DNA from: Candidatus Cloacimonadota bacterium
Lineage (GTDB): Bacteria > Cloacimonadota > Cloacimonadia > Cloacimonadales > Cloacimonadaceae
NCBI GenBank assembly: GCA_028681035.1
Contig: JAQUJJ010000084.1
Location: 1-16,225, forward strand
DNA length: 16,225 nt
Direction: 5' to 3'
Shown: positions 7,701 through 16,000 of the stretch, piece by piece
Layout: each line of letters starts with the position of its first letter
Numbering within the stretch: position 1 is the first letter of the stretch
Program-made: the position numbers and the translations under genes
The notes under the pieces: model-generated
What the model saw: only the letters and a program-made list of their open reading frames with translations
What the model was told of the DNA's origin: nothing
Database searches by the model: none

Positions 7701-7964
7701 CTTAATAAGTTGAAAGCTCTGATCAACGAAGTACCCGAGCAGAAGGATTATCTACAAGATCTTTACACCGTCGCCAAAGAGCTTAATGCTCTACCTGATG
7801 GCGTATATAACATCATCCGCAAAATTGACACAAATACAATCGATAAAGATATAAAAGTATTAATGGAAGAGGTTCCTCATGGATACCTGGATAAAATCAT
7901 CAAAGCAGCCAAGAAGATAGATGAAGGCACCGAGTCGCTGATACTATCAGAAGAATTGATTTAG
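4722..7964 (+). CDS. PLD-nuclease / Snf2-like SF2 helicase (restriction-type translocase)
   Basis: A 1080-residue cytoplasmic protein. The N-terminal PLD-like nuclease domain (about 1-200) has the HKD signature: His131 and Lys133 in NHAKMYLFE, then GSSN at 156-159 and Glu170. With a single HKD motif it would have to dimerise to form a full active site. An SF2 helicase core follows. Walker A is VAGLGKSI (Lys285), the DEAH box is at 353-356, motif III is LTATPF (381-386), motif V is ATDALSEGINL (765-775), and motif VI is QRVGRINRIG (795-804). A long insertion with charged helices lies between the two lobes (about 470-680), and there is a helical C-terminus (840-1080). This matches the family of uncharacterised HKD nucleases fused to Snf2-like helicases. 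The methyltransferase gene starts 10 bases later, so the two are probably translated together and act as one DNA-cutting, ATP-driven complex. The native role is inferred, not proven. Confidence 0.92.
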   Translation: MAKLITNQGEFLNEIIRDIVPCSENLYFLVGYFYFSGFEEIYKEVGDKHLKILVGMNIEKDLSNNIKEYFVLQELNQSRLEIKQNYYKSFVEIFNDTDYFDSDERITAFRMFLEKIKNGTLEIKKTATPNHAKMYLFEHKADHAQGGNLPGTMITGSSNLTLSGLKVQGEINVILYTEYKDGKKIFDDLWKTAIDIATEADITEFTEEVIKKIWYEKLYAPYLFYVRVLHEYFSIQGKQDILLPSQITKGKYFNLQYQVDAIKKALLVLEEHNGALIADVAGLGKSIIASAVAYNLGKKVIIIAPPHLYEQWDKEYRTLFAFTAVVFGSGSVHKALEHLQYVWDDEEVLIIVDEAHKYRNEDTDDYIRLHQLCQGNKVLLLTATPFNNRPQDIFSMIKLFQIPSRSTIRTVDNLSYRFTELTKEYKDINRKRKDKTLSGIELKKRINDLAQQIRFIMEPIIIRRSRIDLDKIDLYREDLERQKVKYVIPEPPIIKEYFLGDLTQLYLSTLNKIASEDGTGFIGARYKSAHYIEDLEKFRKSITNENADVESIGVAQTNLAKFMRRLLVGRFESSVNAFGKTLESMIQSMEGIKEYYEKLQKVPIYKKGKMPLPDDLLFDLNDDALAEIEDYSFEEELKKEFDKGLVFIPAQELKAEFIVDLNHDIDLLKEIQKDWFGKGSCEDPKLDSFKLEIIKQLKEDPDRKIVVFSEYTDTAKYVFDNIKDDPIINAIYYSSSESDNVRKTIKENFDASSKVQKDDYNIIIATDALSEGINLNRAGTVFNYDIPYNPTRVIQRVGRINRIGKMLFEKLYIYNYFPTDIGEGHINIREISTLKKAMIDALLGEDTQVLTDEEQLVSYFHEEYNKALENQESESWDAQYQNEYQRILNNKPEILDKASAIEHRCRARRTVKKDRAGVLVFGKKGEDFTFRLGTSNTESEAITAEEALKLFKAELTEKPQAVSATFDAIYQNTKKYMYVTKSKIATQGKRAQNLNKLKALINEVPEQKDYLQDLYTVAKELNALPDGVYNIIRKIDTNTIDKDIKVLMEEVPHGYLDKIIKAAKKIDEGTESLILSEELI

Positions 7965-7974
7965 AGGAGTAGTA
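7964..7974 (+). promoter_or_regulatory. Ribosome binding site overlapping the helicase stop (methyltransferase GTG start)
   Basis: GAGGAG (7964-7969) begins on the last base of the helicase TAG stop and lies five bases before GTG at 7975. This fixes the start and implies translational coupling of the two genes. Confidence 0.75.
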
Positions 7975-10900
7975 GTGAATCAAATATTAAGTTCAAGTTA
8001 CAGCCGAAAAAGCTGGATTGACTTCCTGCAAACCCAATTTTTACCCAGTGATTTTACGCTGAGAAGAGAACCCATTGAGATAGATTTCGCATCGAAGTAC
8101 ATCAAGCCACAGGCCTATTGGATAGGTGACTGCGAATCTCTGGGAGATCTGGCTATCATCGAAATTTCGCATGCATCGATTAACGACCCACGCATCGGAG
8201 TATCTCGCGACGCTTTTAGGCTGATGGCAGATCATGGCCTTAGCAAAGCGCTTTTTTTCTTTGTTTCGGATAATTCAACAAACTATAGATTCTCTTTGAT
8301 CACCCTTGATTTGAAATTGGAGGGCAAAGATGTAAAGTACCTCTATTCGAATCCTAAAAGGTTTTCCTTCTTTTTGGGAGATGAAGCCAAAATCCATACG
8401 CCCCAGGAATTTCTATTTGGCAAGGGTCGAATTAAGGATTTTGCTGATCTGCAGAGCAGATTCTCCATTGAAGTCGTAAACAAAGAATTCTACCATGGCA
8501 TCCAAGAGCTATTTTACAAATTGGTGGGCGGCAAGATTAGCCAAGGTTCTAAAAAATTTGACTTTACGCCTATGCTAAAGCTTCCGGACACCAGCGATCC
8601 TCAAACAATGCAAGAATTCAGTGTGCGTTTGATAGGCAGATTAGTTTTCTGCTGGTTTCTGAAAAAGAAAAAATCAAAAAATGGTATTCCTCTCATTCCA
8701 GAGGGCATCTTGTCCTCTGATGCAATGAAACCACACTATTACCATAGTGTAATAGAGCCTTTGTTCTTTGAGGTTTTGAATACCCCGATACTAGAAAGGA
8801 AAGAAGATTTCAGTGACTCTGAGTTCAACCTGATTCCATTCCTAAATGGTGGCTTATTTGATCCCAAAGTACATAATGACTTCTATTTATACTCACCGAT
8901 GGAAGAAAAGTACAAACCGGCTTATAATCTGGTGGTACCAGACAGATGGTTAAAAGAATTCTTTACTTTATTGGAAACATATAACTTCACCATCGATGAA
9001 AATACATCCATAGATATTGATTTGTCTGTTGACCCGGAAATGCTGGGCAGGATATTTGAAAACCTGCTGGCAGAGATAAATCCGGAAACAGGAAGCACTG
9101 CACGTAAAGCCACTGGTAGTTATTACACGCCACGCTCTATTGTCGAATATATGGTAGATGAATCTTTGATTCAGTATTTACTATCTAACACTAAGATTGA
9201 AGAGCGCTCAATTCGGGAATTGCTCGATTATAACGTTGAAGATACAGTTCTATCAAAAAAGCAGAAAATTGCTGTGATCGATGCTTTGGATGAAATCAAG
9301 GTACTTGATCCTGCTTGTGGGTCTGGCGCATTTCCCATGGGGATTCTGCAAAAAATGCTGCTTATTCTACAAAAGGTAGATCCTGAATCCATTGAATGGG
9401 TATTCAGGCAATTAGGAAAAATTCCAAACAAACTTGTGCGCGAAGCTCTTGAAGAAAGATTAATGAACGAAAACTGGCAATATAAACACAAAATGGGTAT
9501 TATCCAAAATGCCATTTACGGCGTTGACATCCAACCTATAGCTACGGAAATATCTAAGCTACGTTTATTCCTTACTCTCATTGTGGATGAAAATATAATG
9601 GATGATAAACTCAATAGAAATATCCATCCTTTGCCAAATCTATCTTTTAAGTTTATAACTGCCAATACGTTGATAAAACTACCTGAGGCAGGAAATGATC
9701 AGCAGATAGAACTTACTGATTTTGAGAATGCTCTTGATCCCTTGATGGAGGAGCTGCGATATCTCAGGGAAATGTTCTTCTATTCAGTTGGATCTGAAAA
9801 ACGAAAAGTAGAAGCTGCTTTCATAAATACGCAAATGAAAATCAGTAAATTTATTAATTCCAGTAGATCTACGAACAGAAGAGCCTTAGCATTAAGCAAC
9901 TGGAATCCCTTTGAGGATAAAGCTTCCGACTGGTTTGATCCTAATTGGATGTTCGGGATAAAAGATGGATTTGATATTGTGATCGGGAATCCTCCTTGGG
10001 GAATTAAATATGACAACAACTTAAAAGATAGGTACGAACATTCTCGTAAATCAAACGATAGTGCCGGGATATTTTTAGAATTTGCAAGTCAAACAAGTAA
10101 AAATATTTATTCTATGATAGTAAAAAATGCAATTGTGTTTAGCGAATCATGGAAAGATATTAGACATATGTTATACCAAGATAAAGTCTGCAGCACCTTG
10201 AATGCTGGATTATCTTTTAGTGCAGCCAATATCGAATCTATTGCTGTAATAACGAATAAATTAAGTAAAAGCGATTCATATGACATTTATCATGCAATGC
10301 CATTAAATCAAAGAGTAGAAAAGAAGAAAATAGTATATATTTCATCAATAAAACGCGATATGATCGTTCTAACGGGAACTCTAAATGTGGCTGATATGTC
10401 TGTTGGAGAAAATCAGTTGTTAATGGCTATATCCCAAAAGAACAATAACATCAGTTATTTTGTTGATAGGATTAGTAGAGGTGTAGACGTAGATGAATAT
10501 GCTCCCCAAGGCATAAAATATGTTCGTCAAGGTCCTCAAATGAAGAGATATAAAATAAATAATTTCAAATATCTTCATGAGAATAACCTAAGCAACGAAA
10601 GCGTTAAAAGAGTCATGCATCCTAAATTGTTCGCTAAAGCTTTAAGGGGAAGTAAGCTAGCCTTTTGTATCGACATCACTGGGGATATAGTTACTGGCAG
10701 TAACTATACAAATATCTTTTTAGAGGGAAGGTATAGCAATAGACAGTTTATGTTGTTTTTATTGGGATATCTAAATAGTAAAATGGTTTCATATTATGTT
10801 AATGCGGCTATTTATTCAAAGAATACAGAGACCGCCAGGCATTTAGATAGTTGTTATTTTGAAAGGTTCCCCTTTCCCTATGAGGAATCGGAACAAGATA

Positions 10901-11169
10901 ATAATATTATAAAGACAATTGCATTTTTATCCAATCAAATCATCAAAGATGCAGAGGCAGGCAAAGACACACTGCTTTTTGAAAACCAAATAGATATTAT
11001 TGTTTACAAATTATACGAACTCACATATGAAGAGGCGAATATTGTTGATCCAGAATTGGATAAGGTTCTTGATAAGTTTAGTTTGGATAAAGACGATTAC
11101 GAGAGAATGGTTGTTGAAGAGATTTCTATGCTTAATTTGAATGTTGCAGGAGCTATCCCGAAGGAGTAA
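7975..11169 (+). CDS. Eco57I / type IIG-like N6-adenine DNA methyltransferase with degenerate nuclease domain
   Basis: A 1064-residue protein predicted to methylate adenine N6 at a specific site. The N-terminal region (about 1-170) resembles the nuclease-like part of type IIG enzymes, with LAIIEIS at 59-65 and a NPKRFSFFLGD block at 126-136. Where an active PD-(D/E)XK enzyme has ExK, this one has Glu63-Ile-Ser65, so cleavage by this subunit is doubtful. A helical connector follows. The methyltransferase motifs are X (ATGSYYTPRSIVEYM, 379-393), I (VLDPACGSGAF, 443-453, for S-adenosylmethionine) and IV (GNPPW, 671-675, catalytic). The order X-I-IV then target recognition is gamma-class. Residues about 800-970 are the likely target recognition domain, followed by a helical tail. 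DNA coding for the part after NPPW is distinctly AT-rich, suggesting exchange of specificity. Partner: the PLD helicase upstream, 10 bases away. Confidence 0.92.
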   Translation: MNQILSSSYSRKSWIDFLQTQFLPSDFTLRREPIEIDFASKYIKPQAYWIGDCESLGDLAIIEISHASINDPRIGVSRDAFRLMADHGLSKALFFFVSDNSTNYRFSLITLDLKLEGKDVKYLYSNPKRFSFFLGDEAKIHTPQEFLFGKGRIKDFADLQSRFSIEVVNKEFYHGIQELFYKLVGGKISQGSKKFDFTPMLKLPDTSDPQTMQEFSVRLIGRLVFCWFLKKKKSKNGIPLIPEGILSSDAMKPHYYHSVIEPLFFEVLNTPILERKEDFSDSEFNLIPFLNGGLFDPKVHNDFYLYSPMEEKYKPAYNLVVPDRWLKEFFTLLETYNFTIDENTSIDIDLSVDPEMLGRIFENLLAEINPETGSTARKATGSYYTPRSIVEYMVDESLIQYLLSNTKIEERSIRELLDYNVEDTVLSKKQKIAVIDALDEIKVLDPACGSGAFPMGILQKMLLILQKVDPESIEWVFRQLGKIPNKLVREALEERLMNENWQYKHKMGIIQNAIYGVDIQPIATEISKLRLFLTLIVDENIMDDKLNRNIHPLPNLSFKFITANTLIKLPEAGNDQQIELTDFENALDPLMEELRYLREMFFYSVGSEKRKVEAAFINTQMKISKFINSSRSTNRRALALSNWNPFEDKASDWFDPNWMFGIKDGFDIVIGNPPWGIKYDNNLKDRYEHSRKSNDSAGIFLEFASQTSKNIYSMIVKNAIVFSESWKDIRHMLYQDKVCSTLNAGLSFSAANIESIAVITNKLSKSDSYDIYHAMPLNQRVEKKKIVYISSIKRDMIVLTGTLNVADMSVGENQLLMAISQKNNNISYFVDRISRGVDVDEYAPQGIKYVRQGPQMKRYKINNFKYLHENNLSNESVKRVMHPKLFAKALRGSKLAFCIDITGDIVTGSNYTNIFLEGRYSNRQFMLFLLGYLNSKMVSYYVNAAIYSKNTETARHLDSCYFERFPFPYEESEQDNNIIKTIAFLSNQIIKDAEAGKDTLLFENQIDIIVYKLYELTYEEANIVDPELDKVLDKFSLDKDDYERMVVEEISMLNLNVAGAIPKE

Positions 11170-11193
11170 AAACTATTCTTGAGAAATTGATAA

Positions 11194-11412
11194 ATAAAGA
11201 AATTAAACAACGTGAGTAGCATTGCCTCAAGGTATTTACAGCTGGTCAGAATATATCAGTTCAAGTCTGAAGAAGGAAAAGTGTAACACGTAGTTGTAAA
11301 AGACATAGATGCAAAGATCATCCTTGAATACGGAAGAGAAACCCAAAAGCTTGTACCCGATTATGCGAGTATGAGGAGAGATTTAAATGAAGTCATTAGA
11401 ACAGATCAATAG
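11194..11412 (+). pseudogene. Possible decayed reading frame between methyltransferase and DUF2971 gene
   Basis: One frame reads as protein-like sequence (including YLQLVRIYQFKSEEGKV, then VVVKDIDAKIILEYGRETQ) but is interrupted by TAA at 11284-11286. It runs 26 bases into the start of the DUF2971 gene in another frame. There is no ribosome site and no recognisable family. It could be a gene remnant or chance open sequence in AT-rich DNA. The 217-base spacer otherwise holds only the ribosome site AGGAGAG (11374-11380) for the next gene. Confidence 0.2.
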
Positions 11413-12319
11413 AGATTTAACAGCACTCATGGTCAATAATTATATTTTTAGCAACAAGCTCAGATTTTTATATCATTACACTGATTTGGATTCGGCAAAA
11501 TCAATTATAGAAAATGAACAGTTTTGGGTCTCAGACGCTTTTTCCACTAACGATGAGAAAGAAATTATCCATATTAGAGAAACGATAGATGCTATTGTGA
11601 ATGAAGAATATCAAGATATGGAGCCATGGAGAAAGGATTTTTGTAAATCTGCTTTTGATATAGCTTGTGATTTACTAAAGCTAAACACCTTTATGCTATG
11701 TTTTTCTTTGATAAAGGATTCTAAATCTCTATGGGAGAATTACGCGAATAAGGATAGTAAAATAGGCGTATGCATGCGTTTTGATTTCGAAAAAATAGCC
11801 CCAAATCCTGTATCTGAATTGCTGGCTCAAAAAAGATACTTCCTGGATCAGCGTGGTAATGCTGTCGAAGTTGAGTTACGTGTATTAGATCATTCTGTTA
11901 CTTACAGTAAACAAGAGATTCAAATTAGAATAGATGAATATTTGGGACTTGTTGCCGCTGTTCTTAATCGCATGAGTTTGAAGGATTTCAATGACCCTGA
12001 TTATGAAGATGAACGTGAACTATTAGTCAATATATTCACAGACATACTTCTTTATTCATCACTGAGCAAAGAATCTTCCTGGAGTGATGAAAAAGAATTC
12101 AGAATGGTTTTTATTTTTCCAGATATAATAAAATACGATTCTTTAATCAAAGTGAGAAAGCGAGGAGCTCAAGAAGTTAGATATTTATCGCTGAATATGA
12201 AAGCGAATAGCACTTTTTCTTTAAGTAGAATATATGTCAGTTCGGAAAATGATTTGATAAGTGTAAAACTATCTCTAAAGAATTTTGTCAATAAAGGCAT
12301 TAGAATAAAGGTGATTTAG
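11387..12319 (+). CDS. DUF2971 family protein, putative third component of the defence cassette
   Basis: A 310-residue soluble protein with the hallmarks I associate with DUF2971. LYHYTD is near the N-terminus (28-33), STNDEKE is at 53-59, and the middle block CFSLIKDSKSLWENYA (105-120) is followed by KIGVCMRF (125-132). Near the C-terminus KESSWSDEKEFRM (228-240) supplies the usual Trp plus charged pair before Arg. The molecular activity of this family is not established to my knowledge. The ordered His-Tyr-Thr and later Glu residues are loosely reminiscent of ADP-ribosyltransferase folds, which is speculation. The ATG at 11387 has AGGAGAG six bases upstream. It follows the methyltransferase after a 217-base gap on the same strand and shares the module's low GC, so it could be an accessory effector or only a co-resident gene. 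Confidence 0.8.
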   Translation: MKSLEQINRDLTALMVNNYIFSNKLRFLYHYTDLDSAKSIIENEQFWVSDAFSTNDEKEIIHIRETIDAIVNEEYQDMEPWRKDFCKSAFDIACDLLKLNTFMLCFSLIKDSKSLWENYANKDSKIGVCMRFDFEKIAPNPVSELLAQKRYFLDQRGNAVEVELRVLDHSVTYSKQEIQIRIDEYLGLVAAVLNRMSLKDFNDPDYEDERELLVNIFTDILLYSSLSKESSWSDEKEFRMVFIFPDIIKYDSLIKVRKRGAQEVRYLSLNMKANSTFSLSRIYVSSENDLISVKLSLKNFVNKGIRIKVI

Positions 12320-12624
12320 TGATTGAATTAGATTATCTGGTTGTCTCAAGTCAGGTGGATTAAATAAACACAGATGTGAAGTCCTACTTAGGATTGTAAG
12401 ATGCTAGATATATAGTGTTCTCAAAAGGCCATCAAAATTATGAACTGGAATATATACCTGCATTTGAGAAGCAACAAGCCCCAGAACAAAATCTAAAACA
12501 CAATTTGTCCACAAAAGGTAGTCACAATAATATCGTATCCATGTTTTTTGGTGCTGAAGTTCGGGAATAGCTGAGTTCCCTCGCTAAAAGCATCCAGACT
12601 AAGAACATCCGCGCTAAGAACTGA
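12319..12624 (+). pseudogene. Possible decayed gene after DUF2971, with three in-frame stops
   Basis: A frame beginning at a GTG that overlaps the DUF2971 stop by one base reads protein-like sequence for 101 codons to TGA (12622-12624). It is interrupted by TAA at 12361 and 12397 and by TAG at 12568. Readable blocks are IELDYLVVSSQVD, DARYIVFSKGHQNYELEYIP, NNIVSMFFGAEVRE and LSSLAKSIQTKNIRAKN. It keeps one frame without shifts, which favours a recently inactivated gene over noise, but three stops in about 100 codons of AT-rich DNA are not exceptional. No family is recognised. A small GGGAA/TTCCC dyad lies at 12563-12580. Confidence 0.25.
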
Positions 12625-12747
12625 AGAAGTCTTTATCCATGAATCCATTATGGCACTACTATACCAATTTCAAGTGCCAAGTTGTACCAATTATGAATGC
12701 CATCTACATTCCTTCATTTTTTCATAGATACCTGATTAAGCTCTCAA

Positions 12748-12835
12748 CGTTGATATATGTCTAATATGTCGTCCCTACAGGACTCAAGCGATTGTGTAGT
12801 TATAGTTTGCTATATAAATTGCGGCCCTACAGCAC
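12748..12835 (-). repeat. Right REP-like array, inverted relative to 4381-4515
   Basis: Read on the minus strand there are two units, AGGGCCGC (from 12828) and AGGGACGACATATT (from 12776), 52 bases apart, joined by TTGAGTCCTGT. The inner unit matches the last left-hand unit: TTGAGTCCTGTAGGGACG continues into ACATATT, and both finish in a TATCAACG or AATCAACG end. The outer unit shares GCAAAC..ACACAAT with the first left-hand unit. The arrays face each other across 8.2 kb that includes the three accessory genes. Confidence 0.75.
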
Positions 12836-13026
12836 TTATTGGGGTGCAGGGCGTAGAGCTGCTCCAATCCTCGCTCTGAAGGTCTGCGGCTTCATACCCT
12901 GCAGCTTGGCGGTCTGAATCGTCCATCGCAAGCCCCTTTATGACTAAGCTCATAACAAACATTGACAATTTCCCAGAGCTCGAAAAGCTGCACGTCTGTC
13001 CCCATAAACTTTCAAAGGATACATTT
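12836..13026. other. Upstream region of the M6-like protease gene
   Basis: No gene supported. TGCAGGG (12845-12851) and CCCTGCA (12897-12903) form a 7-bp inverted repeat spanning 45 bases of GC-richer DNA. A TTGACA box occurs at 12962-12967 but the sequence 17 bases on does not look like a -10 box. AAAGGA at 13014-13019 is the ribosome site for the gene starting at 13027. Confidence 0.5.
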
Positions 13027-16000
13027 ATGAAGCACCGCCTTTTGGTCATTATACTAATGCTCGCTTTGTTTGCAGTTTGTCTGCAGGCAGCTTATCTTAC
13101 GAATATGCCTCTGACCCTTAGTCAGCCGGATGGCAGCAAGCTTGAATGCTTTGCCAGCGGCGACGAATACCATAATTGGCTGCATGATGCCGAAAATTAC
13201 ACCATCATCCCCGATCCCAAAACCGGATACTACTGTTATGCAGAGCTGAGTGGCGGCAAAGTGCAAGCCTCCAGGCTGATCGTGGGCAGAGATCTGCCGG
13301 TGAATCTGGAGCCTGGGGTGAATATCAGCGTGGAGGAATACAAGGCTGCCCGGGCGGAAAAGTTTCCCATGCCCCAGGGCCGCAATGCACCCACCACCGG
13401 TACGATCAACAATCTGGTGATCTTCATCCGTTTTGCCGGTGAGGCAGAGTTCAATCAAAATATCAGCCTCTATGAGGGCTGGTTCAATAGCAATGCCAGC
13501 TCGCAGAAAAACTACTTTTTGGAAGCCAGCTACAATCAACTTACCGTGAATACGCATTTCTATCCTGTGGCGGCAAATCAATATGTAGTTTCCTGGCAGG
13601 ATAGCCATCCGCGTTCTTACTTTCAGCCCTACAATGCCAGCAGCAATCCCAACGGCTATAATGGCGAGACCCAGCACAGGACCAGAGAATTTACCCTCTT
13701 GCAAAATGCCTGTAATGCCCTGGATGCTGTGATCCCCAGTAGCCTGGTGGTGGATTCTGATGGTGATGGCAAAGTGGATAATGTGGTTTTCATCATCTCC
13801 GGTGGCGCGGACGGTTGGGCAGAACTCTTGTGGCCCCATCGCTGGTCTCTTTACGACCGCTATGTATATATCAATGGCAAAAGGGTGTACGACTTCAATT
13901 TGCAGCTTCGAGATTTCCTCAGTTCGCAGAATGTGGGCGTGATCTGTCACGAATTCTTCCACACACTGGGTGCTCCAGATTTGTATCATTACACAGGCAA
14001 TGGCATTGATCCCGCAGGCAGATGGGACCTCATGCAGAGCAATACCAATCCCCCGCAACACATGGGCGCCTATATGAAACAGCGATACGGAGGCTGGCTC
14101 ACTATCCCCACCATCAGTACAGATCAGCTCTACACTTTGAACCCTCTTACCATGCAGCAAGGCTCTGCTTATCGCATCAATAGCAGCGATCCCAACCAAT
14201 ACTTTGTGCTGGAATACCGGCGCAAAACCGGAACTTTTGAGAGCTCTTTGCCAGGGAGCGGCCTGCTGGCCTATCGTATTGATACGCGTTATAATGGCAA
14301 TGCGGATGGTCCACCCGATGGAGTGTATATATATCGCCCCGGAGGTACTCCTACCGCCAATGGCAGCTTGAATAATGCCCCTTTTAGTTTAGAAAGTGGG
14401 CGCACTATGCTGAATAGCAGCACCGATCCTTATCCCTTTATGCAGAATGGCAGCATGGGTCCGCTCAGTATCTTTGAGGTGGGTTCGGCTGGAGCCACCA
14501 TCTCCTTCAATAAGGGCATAGTGCCAGTGGTGGAATGGGATCTCACCAGCGCCAGCTACCAGGAAAGCTATGAAACATTCTTTCCGCCCCGGGGCTGGAG
14601 CAGTGCAGCCATCAGCGGAACCAAGACTTTTGAACAGGTCAGTTCTGGCAGTTCTCCTTCCTGCAGTCCCTATCAGGGTACGGCAATGCTGCGCTACAAC
14701 AGCTATTCGGCCGGCAATGGAAACTCTGCCATGCTGGTGACGCCCATCCTGCAAGCTCCGGATACCGGGGATCTGAACTACACCGCATCCTTCTTTATGT
14801 ATCGGGATACGGGATCCAGTACCAAGACAGACCGCATTGAGCTTTATCTGAATAGCAGCCCGAACCTTGGTGGCAGCCCTGTTTTGATCGGCACCGTCAA
14901 TCGCTGTACTGCTTTTAGTCCACAGGTGATCAGCAACGGTTGGTATTCCTACAGTTTCAATCTACCCATCAGCGCCAATAGCAGCAAGTATCTGATCTTC
15001 AAAGCGGTAAGTGGCTATGGCAATAACATGTATTTTGATGATTTTGCGCTTTCCAGCTCTCTGAAGCTGCCCTTTAGTGAAGGCTTTGATAGCTGTGTAA
15101 CGCCAAATCTGCCGCCTACCTTCTCCGTGGTAAATACATCCAGCTCCAGTTCGACCTATGTGCGCAGCTCTAATTCACAGAGCTTTAGCGCGCCAAATTG
15201 CGTTCAGTTTACCAATGCGGGCGATGCTAATGCCGATCTGCGTTTGGTGAGCGCTCCCATCAAAGGTGGGATCAACAAATTGCGGCTGAAGTTTCAAGCC
15301 CGGGGTAGTACATCTGGGCAAGAGCTGATCATTGGTACCCAAAGCAGTCCCAGATCTGCCTTTATCCCGCTACAGACCATCACTCTAAGCACATACTACA
15401 GCCAGTTTGATCTCAACCTGAGCTCCTATTCCGGCAGTAATACTTATCTTGCCTTCCAGCATGGCCTGGGTGGTACATATCGCAGCATCTATCTGGATGA
15501 TATTGAGATTTTGACCCTGCCTGTGCGCGATTTGGAACTGAAGAAACTCAGTGCTCCCAGCTATGCAGAGAATGCGGATAATGTCCGCTTTGATATCGAA
15601 GTGCTGAATAGCTCGCAAAACTCTATGAGTTCCTATACCCTGAAACTGATTGATGTGGAGAGCTCTACTGTGCTCTCACAGAGCATATTTGCCTCTGCCC
15701 TCGCTGCCGGAGAGATTGCCGTAAATTCTCTATTGTGTGATTTTCCCGCCTCCGGCTCTTACCGGATTGTGGCGCAAGTTCAGCACAATAGCGATAGCGT
15801 TTCTGCCAATAATTGCTCCCCGGTGCACGCAATTCAGATCTTCTCTCCAGAGGCTGAAATCCAGCAGGTGGACAACTCTGAAACCAGCTCTACGGCGAAC
15901 ACCCTGCCCTTCAATTTCTACTGGAAAAACAGTGTGGCAGAAAGCATCTACACTGCTGAGGAACTTTTTTTCCCTAATGGGCAAATCTCCGGCATTATCT

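Noticed and set aside
4722..11169. Classification as DISARM or BREX
   Set aside because: No drmA, drmB or drmC and no pglZ, brxC or brxL genes are in the window, and the PLD domain is fused to the helicase rather than being a separate DrmC.
12319..12624. Stop-codon reassignment (TAA/TAG read as an amino acid)
   Set aside because: Neighbouring intact genes end with TAA, TAG and TGA at their expected family lengths, so the standard code applies. Decay is the simpler reading.
12810..13049. A 79-codon minus-strand frame upstream of the protease
   Set aside because: It overlaps the right repeat array and the protease start, and no family is recognisable.
13054..14199. A 381-codon open frame on the minus strand
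   Set aside because: It lies wholly antisense to the M6-like protease, whose plus-strand frame has a signal peptide, a zinc motif and recognisable modules. The minus translation shows no family features and arises from the biased codons opposite.
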